Positions 11,363-21,700 of a DNA stretch of 64,000 nt are shown here, piece after piece. The translations under genes and the position numbers were made by a program. The notes under the pieces are model-generated. The model did not search any database. It was not told where the DNA came from and saw nothing but the letters and a program-made list of their open reading frames with translations. The stretch lies in contig CM042034.1 in assembly GCA_023525975.1 (NCBI GenBank), positions 9,307,501 to 9,371,500 on the forward strand, written 5' to 3'. Each line of letters opens with the position of its first letter. The first letter of the stretch is position 1. The DNA comes from Smallanthus sonchifolius (lineage: Eukaryota > Streptophyta > Magnoliopsida > Asterales > Asteraceae).

Positions 11363-11437
11363 ATCATCTGTTCAGACAACGATGGAAGAAGACTAACAAC
11401 CGTTTATGCTATTTTCACGAGGTGCAGATGGCGCCCT

Positions 11438-12247
11438 CTTGCCTATATGCTATTTTCTTTTGGCCTTTACCGACCATGCCTTGTTTATAGGGTACCCCAT
11501 TTAGGATGAAAATAAACTTGCAATGGCAAAAGTTGTTATTGGAGGGGGTACCCAACCCGATCTTGCCAAACCTTCTTATACCCAAACCTATAAATCAAAG
11601 GAAAACCCCTTGAACCCAGAGGTACCTAACCCTGACTATCTACCATCCAAATTGTATGGTGTTCGAACCATCTTTATTTTTTTTGAACGGCAATGCTAAA
11701 TATTCTAGGATAATTGGGTTTCCCGGGGCAACACCTAGAACATCTAGGGCAGCCCACCACAGGAGGAACCCTCAACTGGGTAAACCCACTGACCTGACCA
11801 CAGACCCCTTTTTTGTTGTTGTCAGGATTCGAACCCAAGACCTCCACTATGAGAAGTTTTGGGGCTACCATTGCACTAAATGGTCAACGGTTTTCGAACC
11901 ATCTAACGCCTGTTAGGTCACAAACTATATATATTGAAAACCAATAAGAACCTATTGTATGAAGTTTCTGGCATAGACACCATGAGTACCAACATCAAAT
12001 GTCATAACACAATTAAAGAGTTTATGTACTTTGTGTTTTATGACGGCACTAACCTAACATACCGGTCAATGAATAATAGCTTGAAGCGTGCAACGAGCAT
12101 GCCTAGAAGGACCACTATTAATATCCACGTATTAAATACCAACATTTACTATTTCCCTACATCCATTAATCTCCTCTACAAACACATATTTATTCTCACG
12201 CCATGCTTTTCTACATCCATTAATTCCTAATTTAAACACAATTGACA
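11438..12247 (+). repeat. Duplicated segment, copy 2
   Basis: Second copy of the 10351-11043 segment, interrupted by the SINE at 11674. Copies differ by many substitutions and small indels, so the duplication is old relative to the SINE insertions, which are each present in one copy only. Confidence 0.7.
11674..11892 (-). mobile_element. tRNA-derived SINE, minus strand, 12-bp target-site duplication
   Basis: Duplications TTCGAACCATCT flank the unit at 11662-11673 and 11893-11904. Read on the minus strand, the 5' head has an A-box-like TTAGTGCAATGGTAGC and a perfect B box GGTTCGAATCC. A unique body (CCCCGGGAAACCC) follows, and it ends in an A-rich tail (CAAAAAAAATAAA). This is the standard layout of a plant SINE of about 219 bp. 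Confidence 0.85.
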
Positions 12248-12732
12248 ATTACGTTGGTATTACATTTGTGTCAAAATCAACGGTAAGGCTATCTGTAATA
12301 GAATCACTAAAAATGTGATTCACGCCCTGTCATGTAATCCAGGGGCAATCACTAAACAAAACAATAAAGTGTGTAATGGTTTCACTAACCAAAATTAAAT
12401 TAAAAATTGATTATTTTTTATTTAAAAATCATTAATTGGTTGGATAGATCTCATCAACGCCTCACGCCCTGAGGGCAGTGTTCCACGTCCAATCACGGGC
12501 CACGGTGGATCACGCCCCCAATTTTTCCCCATTACACACAACCTAACACTTTATAGGAAGGTTGTAACGTAATGTACTTTCTAATCAAATGATTTTAAGA
12601 GTATAGCATACGTTCGTCCATTAAAAAACCAATTGTAACAAGTACGTTGCACAAATTCAAAACGAAGATGATATTATAATAATGTAACAGATTGAAATTA
12701 ACAATAAAAAAAACAATTAAATGAGATAAAAC
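12248..12732. other. Intergenic DNA with a possible MITE fragment; downstream of the minus-strand gene
   Basis: Bases 12290-12560 contain repetitive-looking CACGCCCTG motifs (12327 and 12462) and GTGTAATGG/CCATTACACAC, which might be the ends of a small DNA transposon. No duplication could be confirmed. The last 170 bases are the likely 3' UTR and terminator side of the gene that ends at 12733. Confidence 0.35.
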
Positions 12733-13242
12733 TCATGAAAATCTATTAAACCTGTCACTACTTGTGACAACATGAGATCTACTCCTAGGAAACATCAAAT
12801 GATCACTCTTCACCTTCCGACCCAAATCCTCATCATCAGGAAAGCTAGAAACCGGAGCTTCTTCATCAATCCTTCCCATCCCAACACTCACACTCCTAGG
12901 CACTCTCCGGGACCCCTTCGCCGGCGACGACTGCTTCGTCATCACATGTTGTTTTAGATACAACTCCAGGTCAGCACGGGTGATATCAACACCACCCATG
13001 CTGGTCGTGGAGTTGGCCCTGATGAGCTCCCGGAGATCATCGGCCGCGGCGTCGCGGGACCCAAAGGAGCTGGTGCTGGTGCTCCTATACATCGGGTTCC
13101 CAAAGGACGCCGCGGTCACCCCGTAGTTAGAATGATTGGCGCAATCGGTGATGCTACGGATGTACAAATCCTTGGCTTTGCACAAGGCTCTATATGGTGT
13201 TGTGATGATTTTGATCACCAAATTCTTTTGGTGATTTCTCAT
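12733..13242 (-). CDS. Small plant-specific protein of unknown function (169 aa)
   Basis: An intact single-exon frame of 169 codons. The N-terminus is basic (MRNHQKNLVIKIITTPYRAL) and is followed by CKAKDLYIRSITDCA. The middle is rich in Ser, Thr and Gly, and a conserved-looking core PRSVSVGMGRIDEEAPVSSF precedes an acidic patch (DDEDLGRK) and a basic, Ser-rich tail. I recall SVGMGRIDEE-type cores in small uncharacterised plant proteins but can name no function. There is no signal peptide or transmembrane segment. Codon and GC usage is clearly higher than in the surrounding AT-rich DNA, and a well-placed TATA box lies about 130 bases upstream of the ATG. The GT-rich leader (GTGTGTG) on the plus strand is CA-rich on the mRNA strand. 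Confidence 0.78.
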   Translation of the reverse strand: MRNHQKNLVIKIITTPYRALCKAKDLYIRSITDCANHSNYGVTAASFGNPMYRSTSTSSFGSRDAAADDLRELIRANSTTSMGGVDITRADLELYLKQHVMTKQSSPAKGSRRVPRSVSVGMGRIDEEAPVSSFPDDEDLGRKVKSDHLMFPRSRSHVVTSSDRFNRFS

Positions 13243-13370
13243 TGTTTTGGGATGTGATTGAAAAAAACAGAAAGTTGTGTAGGATGAATATGATGGATTG
13301 TTGATGCGTGTGTGAACGTGTGATAAAATAACTGTGTGTTTTTGTGTGTGTAGGTGTGGGTGTGGATGGG

Positions 13371-13378
13371 GTTTATAG
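13371..13378 (-). promoter_or_regulatory. TATA box of the 12733-13242 gene
   Basis: The minus strand reads CCACCTATAAACCCCATCC, a good plant TATA context about 130 bases before the start codon. That predicts a transcription start near 13340 and a leader of about 100 bases. Confidence 0.65.
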
Positions 13379-13659
13379 GTGGCGATTTGGTTTGAAGTCT
13401 TACCTGTGGTTTTGGTTTGACTGGATTCGTGTCAGGAAAACACGTTGTTTGTTGTCTTTTTAAAAACTGTTTTTAGGAAATCAAGATGGAAAATAATATT
13501 TTTTGGCTTGGAACTGAAAAAAAAACGTAATATTTTGGAACATTTAACCTTTTTTTTTACTTTGTTTTCTTTTGAATCACTCGGCTTTTATTTGAATATA
13601 ATAGAACTAGAGAACTTAATTTAATTGTTTGGATATTTAGTTGTTTATACTAATGCTTT

Positions 13660-14105
13660 TAGAACCGGGCTGAATAGCGAACTAGTCGGTTTAAAGGTTC
13701 GATGTTTGAATCTGTCGGACCGGTTGAATTGGATTTAAAAATTGAGTGACGTTATAAATAATATAAAAATTAAAACTATTTGTATAGATATAAAATATAT
13801 ATATATTTTTGTTTTCATTTGAATTTGTAATTTTAATAACATATTAAATCTTAAATAAATAAAATATGCAACTTGAAATACTAAATTAATCAAAATGAGA
13901 TTTTGAAGTAAAAAAAAGACAAAATTAGTTAGTTTTTTTTTTTAATTTTGAAATCCGGTCCAACCCCGGGTCTGGTTCACCGATCCGACCGATAACCAGC
14001 CGGTTCAAATGAAAGTGAATCAATTAACTACACATAACCGAACCAGTTATGCGTCTAGTTTCCAGTTTGATCGGTCTGACCAGTCGATCCGGTATGAAAG
14101 ACACT
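13660..14105. mobile_element. Inverted-repeat-rich CCGGTT element (probable non-autonomous DNA transposon)
   Basis: CCGGT/ACCGG motifs with GACCGG, CGACCGATAACCAGCCGG and TGACCAGTCGATCCGG cluster at both ends and face each other, around an AT-rich core. This is a familiar plant dispersed-repeat pattern, possibly hAT-like. Exact termini and a target duplication were not found. Confidence 0.4.
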
Positions 14106-14299
14106 GGTTTTTATAGATTATAATGAAACGTGTCATTAGTAATTATACCTTTTTATTTAATTTACGATTTTAAGTGAATACTTTATATTGACTCTCATGA
14201 TTTTTTTAATATTTGTGATTAAATAAATTTTATATGTATCTTTTATACGTAATAAAGTATTTAATTTGTTTTTAAATATATTTATAATATATATATATA

Positions 14300-14635
14300 G
14301 TAGGTTAAAATCATCTATATTACACGGGTTAAATGGATATAATTATAATATTATATATTAAGTAATAAAAAGTTTATTTTTAAAAACTAATGTTTTATAC
14401 GGGCTGAATAAGCTAGTGAAATAAAATATAATATGTTAACACATATCCTTATCAAAATATGTTAAGAGATTTATTGATACAAAGATTAGTATTTTTCTTT
14501 AAAAAAATATTATTATTATTAAAATATAAAGGTGTATTTAATAGGAAAGAGAAGCAAGAAAAAATGATAAGAATGAATATGAATGTGACATGTAGTGTTA
14601 AATTTTTTTTATTTATTATATAGTATAAATATAGA
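14300..14635 (-). mobile_element. Small non-autonomous Helitron, minus strand
   Basis: It aligns with the 8388 element. The minus-strand 3' end is ...GATTTTAACCTAC followed by host T (a mutated CTAG) after a degraded ACCCGTGTAATA hairpin. The 5' end begins TCTATATTTATACTATATAA, next to host A. No coding capacity. Confidence 0.5.
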
Positions 14636-16010
14636 TTTACTAATTATTAAAGTCTCATTAGATAGAATTTGATAGTTAAAAAGTTGAAAAGGATGTAAAG
14701 AAAAAGATGGAGGATAATTCATAATAGTCATAATATGGAGTTGAATTAATCAGAGATATAGAGATGATAACGATGAGTTGGAACACAGACTTTATGTCTA
14801 AGCTCCGCTCATTGTTTATTTAAAAACTCGTTTTATTAGATTGATGAACTTTTAACTATTATAACTCGATTAAAAACTATTTTTCCGCTAAAAAACAAAA
14901 GATAAATTGACAAACAATAACCATAGATATATTTTTTCCATATTAAAATAAAGGCTAATATTATACAAAGATCTCTTTTTTACAGTGACACGTGTTCAAC
15001 ATTTATGGAAGAGACAAATATTTTATATTTCATTTAAAATTAAAATTAGTCGCCACATGTCACAACAAGTAATGCGAAAAAATCTCAATTTGTCAAAATT
15101 AAAAATAATAAAAAAATATCCATTTACATTTGATACTTTTGATTTTTTTTCACATGAGACTTGAAGATGCTTAGTTAGTTAAGTCCAACAGGCCATGCGT
15201 AATAATTTTATGAACCTAAGATCTATTAATGTAAAATTTTGCTATAAAAAAGGGCTAATAGAATATAGTGTTGGTTGTTTGTCTTCTATTTAAATATATT
15301 AATTAAATTGACATTTTGAAATAATATTATATTGATTTACGATAAAAAAGAATGAATAAAGGAAATGTTTATTTTCAAATGTTATACGTGTACTCCAACA
15401 ATAAAGCAAATTAATATAAGAAATATATAACAATAATTATTTTCTTGGGACCTCTACCCATGAAAAGGTTTTCTTGTGGATAAACCGTAATGAAAACGTT
15501 TTTCTTAGGAACTCGACTCATTCTGTTAGAATGTTGGAGTTGATAAAAAAATACTTGTTTCTTTGGCTTAAATTTAGGGCTAATTGTAACACTTTGTCTT
15601 GATAGGATTGGGTAAAGTTTAGTGTTTCTGGTCTGTTAAAGTTCGTTTGCTTTTTTCTGTTTGTTTCTCAGCTTCTTGCAAAAAAAAATCAATAATTATT
15701 TGTTGTATATAAACTTTTTGGGTGGAATTTTAAAGACTAACTAAGCATTTCGGGTCGGGTTTATCTAAAGAAATTCAGAAAAAAAAGATTGACGAAAGAA
15801 ACACAAGGGCGAATGAAATAGTTTTGGTTGGACTCTACTAGGTGGCCAAATTGTAAGCCATACGTATATACTTCTAGTAGCTTACTTTTCTAATATGTGC
15901 AGCTCCGATGGCTTATAAGCCACTTAAGATTTAAATTAGATTTATGTGTCATGCTTGATTAGATTTATATTTATATAATATGATATATATAATCTATACT
16001 ATATAATAAA
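14636..16010. other. AT-rich intergenic DNA, no gene seen
   Basis: Long A/T tracts and no plausible reading frame. A small inverted repeat (GTAAGCCATACG...GATGGCTTATAAGCC) lies at 15855-15925. Bases 15992-16010 read A-TCTATACTATATAATAAA, the 5' signature of the local Helitron family on the plus strand. Confidence 0.35.
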
Positions 16011-16340
16011 CTAGGTTAAAACTCATGTATAAAATCAGTTTTTATGAAGATTTATAAATTCTAAAAATGTTATATAATAAAAAAGTATTATAAAAATAAT
16101 GAAGGAGTGTTCTAATTAAAAAAAGTTTTATGAAAAAACCTATTTTTTAAAATAAAAAAAAAACGTTTTATAAAAGTAATTATAGAAAACATTATTATTT
16201 AATAGGACAGAGACGGTGAACAAAAATAATAAAAAAATTAAAAAAATTTGTGTAATTAATAGGAGAGAGAGACGGGAAAAAAATATTGAGGATGCATGTG
16301 TGAGTAATAAGTGTACTTCTCAAACCTTTATTTAATATAT
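16011..16340 (-). mobile_element. Helitron relative, minus-strand 3' end intact
   Basis: Plus-strand A|CTAGGTTAAAACTCATG is the reverse of ...TTTTAACCTAG|T, the 3' end of the small Helitron family. The body shares ATTAATAGGAGAGAGA with the 8388 element. The 5' end dissolves into a (TA)n run near 16340 and is approximate. Confidence 0.45.
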
Positions 16341-16667
16341 ATATATATAGGATTAGGTTCAGGTAAAAAAAATTCTAATTATAAGAAGGGTGAGAAGAAT
16401 TTAGAGCCATTAGATCAAATTGTAGAAAAAATTTAGTGATTAAGATTAAATTGTAGGGGAAAAAGTTGTTGAAATGGTATTTTAGTCTTGGCCACTTTTG
16501 TTGACTTTTTATCAAGTTTCCCCCTCATTTTTAAAAGTTCATGACTTTTACAAACGACATTATTTTTTCAAAAAAATTACACCATAAAAACGAGCGTTTT
16601 TTTATCTTTAAAACGAGTATAGTGCCGTTATAAACAAAAAAAGAAAAAAAAAATTACGTTTTTCACC

Positions 16668-17889
16668 TCATTGTGTAATACAAGTTCATTGTGTAATACA
16701 AGTTCAATGTGTAATACAAGTTCAATGTGTAATACAAGCTCATTGTGTAATACAAGCTCATCGTGTAATACAAGTTCATCGTGTAGTACAAGTTCATTGT
16801 GTAGTACAAGTTTATTGTGTAATACAAGTTCAATGTGTAATACAAGTTCATTGTGTTATATGTATTTATCATTGTGTTTTACGTTTTTCAGCTCATTGTG
16901 TAATTAGTCAGGTCATTGTGTAATACAAGTTTATAGTGTAATACAAGTTCATTGTGTAATACAAGTTCATTGTGTAATACAAGTACAATGTGTAATACAA
17001 GTTCATTGTGTAATACAAGTTCAATGTGTAATACAAGTTCATTGTGTTTTACGTTTTTCAGCTCATTGTGTAATTAGTCAGGTCATTGTGTAATTAGTCA
17101 GGTCATTGTGTAATACAAGTTCATCGTGTAATACAAGTTCATTGTGTAATACCACGTCTGGTCATTGTGTAATATATGGTCATTGTGTAATTAGTTAGGT
17201 CATTGTGTAATACAAGTTCATTGTGTAATACAAGTTCATTATGTAATACAAGTTCATTGTGTAATACAAGTTCAATGTGTAATACAAGTTCATTGTGTTA
17301 TATGTATTTATCATGTGTTTTACGTTTTCAGCTCATTGTGTAATTAGTCAGGTCATTGTGTAATACAAGTTTATCGTGTAATACAAGTTCATTGTGTAAT
17401 ACAAGTTCAATGTGTAATACAAGTTCATTGTGTTTTACGTTTTTCAGCTCATTGTGTAATTAGTCAGGTCATTGTGTAATATATGGTCTATGTGTAATTA
17501 GTCAGGTCATTGTGTAATACAAGTTCACTGTGTAATACAAGTTCAATATGTAATAGAAGTTAATTGTGTTATATGTATTTATCATTGTGTTTTACGTTTT
17601 TCAGCTCATTGTGTAATTAGTCAGGTCATCGTGTAATACAAGTTCATTGTGTAATACCACGTCTGGTCATTGTGTAATTAGTCAGGTCATTGTGTAATAC
17701 AAGTTCATTGTGTAATACAAGTTCAATGTGTAATACAAGTTCATTGTGTTATATGTATTTATCATTGTGTTTTACGCTTTTCAGCTCATTGTGTAATACA
17801 CATTGACCTGGTGTATTACACATTGACCGGGTATATTACACATTGACCATTATGCCCTCCCTTTAAAAATGAACTTGTATTACACAGTG
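16668..17889 (+). repeat. 18-bp minisatellite (CATTGTGTAATACAAGTT), about 1.2 kb
   Basis: Dozens of copies of an 18-bp unit alternate with a 20-bp variant ending AATTAGTCAGGT and a spacer TTTTACGTTTTTCAGCTC that recurs near 16880, 17045, 17315, 17427, 17587 and 17768. The result is an irregular higher-order pattern. At the right end (17795-17885) the unit switches strand: GTGTATTACACATTGACC and AACTTGTATTACACAGTG are reverse-complement units. Because 18 is a multiple of three, open frames with a six-residue repeat appear on both strands; these are by-products, not genes. Confidence 0.9.
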
Positions 17890-17904
17890 AAACCGTACAC
17901 ATTG

Positions 17905-18148
17905 ATTCGGATAGTGATTTTCGGATATCCAAATATCCGAAATATTATATTTATATATTTTTTAATTGTTTTTATTATTTAAAAATAAGAAAATTTGAAT
18001 CAAAACCCAATATATTATATTTATATATGTATATTTTTAATGTTTTTAATTGTTTTTATAATTTAAAAATATTATATTTATATATTTTTTTATATTTTCG
18101 AATATTCGTTTCACTATCCAAAAATTTCGGGACTTTGAACACCCCTAC
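17905..18148. mobile_element. AT-rich palindromic element ending in AACACCCCTA
   Basis: CGGATAGTGATTTTCGGATA at the left faces TTCGAATATTCG...ACTATCC at the right, and the right edge CGGGACTTTGAACACCCCTA matches a common plant hAT-type MITE terminus (TAGGGGTGTTC when reversed). The left terminus is not clear. Confidence 0.4.
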
Positions 18149-18709
18149 CCCCTCTCCCCCCGGTAGCCCTTTACGGCCATGAACTCCCTCCCCCCGATGT
18201 TTTTCCTTTTTTTTTTTTGGTAAAATCTCCTCCTTAAACCCTAATCCCACTAGTATAAATTGGGGTATTAGCCTTCGATGTTTTTCACACCTTCAATTAT
18301 AGTTATGTTGTCTCTAACTGCAGTTAATGGACGTAACGTGCAAAGTTTTTTTTATGCATAAATTACGTTTTCTATAATGTTCTTAATTAAAAAATATGGA
18401 TAATACTTAAAGGACGTAATTTGTAATTCTATCTATGTTTAAAAAAAACATATTTTTAATAAATATTTTTCAAATAATTCATTTTCGTAAATAATACTTT
18501 GAAAAAAAAAATGTAAAAACTATTACTTTTTTTCACTCTAGGAGTGGAGGTTATACTACTACAGACGTGTCCAAGGCGTAATTGTTGTTGAATCAAGAAA
18601 TAAAGCGTGTTAGGAGTGGGATCCACATCAAGCGAAGCAATCGAAATCTGACAAAATCCTTTCAAAAAACGCACCGCCAATCACCATCCTCATCCGTCAT
18701 CCCACCACC

Positions 18710-21700
18710 ATGTCATGGTTGGCTCGCTCCATTGCCAATACTCTCCTAATCGACGACGATGACGACGACCGCCACCGTACCTCCCCAATCTCCGATCATA
18801 ATCGCCCCCAATTTTCAAAAGAACAACTTCACATTCACCAGCAATTACAAAACCTAGAAATCAAAGATCACGATCCGACAGGAAGCGTGAAAGAAGACCT
18901 CTCGGAGTTTACAGAAACCCTAACGCGTCAACTACGGGGCGTTGCTTCATTCCTTGCTCCTCCTCCACCACCACCGGCGCCGCCAATTCGCCATCATTCC
19001 ACCGAGTTCCAACCCGATCTCTCTGTTTCAGATCGAGACGACGGCGATCCGTATCTATCTGGTGAAGATGACGATCGTGTGTCCAATCCAACTTGCGATC
19101 AAATTGAGAACGTAGAGGCCGTTGGAGTGAGAGAAGAAGCATTGGCGTTCGCGAGGAATATATCGCATCATCCAGAAACGTGGCTGGATTTTCCGTTATC
19201 CGAAGAAGAAGATGATGATGGTAATTTGATTGCTTTTTTTCGATTTGTGATATTTTGTTTAGTTGTTGACACGAATTCCAATTTCCCTGTGTTTAGACTT
19301 TTACAATTTGTTTTATATACTAAAATGAGAAAAAATCATCATCATGAATAACTGGAGAGGGAGGAATTGATCACCTGTTTCTCCTCGATTTAAGATAGTA
19401 TGTTGCAATAGAATTGGATGCTTAAAACAAGGAAAAGTTGTTGGAATTTATTGGAACTTGACAGTTGATCATAAAGGGTCATGTGACTGGATTTTGATGA
19501 CTTTTTATCCTTTAGCACATGTCCATCCTTTTTAATTTTCAGGTTGGTTTAAGATCCTAATGTGATAGTGTCATGTTGTAGATGGACTTAGGATTGAGAT
19601 TTTAGAAGCTTGTTTTGAATATTTGCCTCTCAATTGGAATGACTGTCTAGATTATCTTTAATACAATTACATTTGTGATATTTGTAGGTAAAAGATTGTA
19701 CTTGTAGAATCGCGTAAATGTTTTCATATCAACCTATGCTTTGCAGATATATGTTAAAGACGTCATCTTTTTCATGGATATAGTGATATACAATATAGAA
19801 ATCACCTGGAGAGCTTTATTAGTTGGACTTGATACATTACAGAATATTCTATGTAAAGAAAGCAGTATTCAACTTGCCTGTTTGATCAAATGTAATATTC
19901 TGTTCACTAAATTGCATTTATACATAGAAAATGCTAAATAAAAGTTAGGTTTGAAAGTGACTAGCGTTATAGAAAATGCTAAATAAAAGGAAGGTTGCCA
20001 CGAGTAATTCAGTGAAGTACGCATGACTCCCACATTGCTCAATGTAGCAAGTGTGAGAATTATTAGCTTCTTTTGTGGTTAAATACCCTAGAACTTCAAA
20101 GAGTGATGAAGAGTGAGGACTACTCGGAAGATGAAGCAGATTGAGCTCAATATTCATAGCTTAGTGGCAAAGTTGATAAATTTTGTAGTGTTTGTCACAT
20201 TTTATTATCGAAGCCCCAAACCAACTTTGTTTCTCAGTTTCATTGTTGACTGCTTTTTGTCAAAGCATTATAGCAAAAATTAAATGAACTTGTGTAGTGG
20301 TAATGTGGTACAAATTTATTTGAATCGTCAATATGATAGTCATTTAATGGCAATTGTTTTCGTCTAAATTAAGTTTGCAGTAATTACTTTTTGTGTGTTT
20401 AAAAGCTTTTTTAGGTTTATTGAAAATAGTTCAGTCAAAACAGTCATCATCGGCATGAATTTATCATTTTTAATATACCTTTATTTTCTTTGCCTCAGAT
20501 TTTGAAATGTCTGATACGCAATGGAACCATGTGACGTTGGTTGAACGTCTAGCACCTAGATTAGCTGCTCTCAGAATCGAACTTTGTCCTATTCACATGA
20601 GTGAGAGTTACTTCTGGAAGGTTTACTTTGTTCTGTTACACCCAAGGCTAAATAAACACGATGCTGATCTTCTATCAACACCCCAGGTAAGTTTAGGAAA
20701 CTAATTTTTCTTACTTCCATTGTTTTTTCCCATTTGTGTGGGGTTATCAACAAGGGAGTTATAGTTCTTGGGTAAGCTAATGGCAAATAAGAAAATTTTA
20801 CTTTGAAAAGTTTGTAGATTCATAGTTGAGTCTAAACTATTGTTGTCATTAGTTTAACAGTAGAGTAGGGTCTGGGAGATGAGGGCAAACCTTACCTCTA
20901 TCCCAGGAGATAGAGAGGCTTCTCCCAAATGAGACCCCTGGCTCAACTAAATTCCAGTTTTTAAGTAATCAGTTTTTATTAATGCAAACAACTTTATCAT
21001 CATCAGCATCAACATTGTTCCTATCCTAATAATGCTGCTCTATTAATGTATTATTAAGCATATTGAATAGGGTTGAAACATTTATAGGAGATTCAGTAGA
21101 CATGGAATCTTAGCCTTTGATGAAAATCGATCTCAGCCACTCATTTGGTGGCTGAGTAACTATAATTAGGGGTACTTATGTTATGTCAATTATATCCACC
21201 AAGCTTTGAGTGCTACACATTCATTTATAACATACTTGTGTTCTTATACTCTTTGTGTGCGAGTACCTGAGTTTGTTATCAATATAGGCAAGTGCTCGCT
21301 GGAAGCTTAGCATCTTGAATAGGGTTGAAACACTAAGGCTACATGGCGACTTAAGCAAATGAATAACCATGTCTGAAGTAGTTCCGAAATCTCAAGAAAA
21401 TAGTGTTGTAGTTTCTGAAAAAAATCTTTCATTGCGCATATGAATCAAGAAAATAGAGGTGTCATTGCTAAGATGACTGATATCTCAAATGGTCAATCAA
21501 ACAGTGATTAAGAATGTGGCTAAAATATGGCCATGTGTATAGGGGGAAATGAGAAACAAAAACAACAGCTAAACAACAAAAGGCCACAATACACAAGCAA
21601 CTAAGCCTCAGTTCAGTTTTGCTTTGTTCTGTTCTCAACAATATTTTCTCTTTTTTATTTAAAATATTACCAGAAACAAAAACCGTCCAAATTGTGTCAT

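Noticed and set aside
12290..12560. Possible MITE with GTGTAATGG / CCATTACACAC ends
   Set aside because: The ends pair only weakly and no target duplication was found, so it was kept as a note in the intergenic entry.
16663..16907. Open frames on both strands with a six-residue repeat
   Set aside because: They come from an 18-bp minisatellite whose unit length is a multiple of three; the same unit varies freely and carries no other coding sign.
16668..17889. CRISPR-like array
   Set aside because: Units are contiguous 18-20-bp satellites without unique spacers, in a plant nuclear context.
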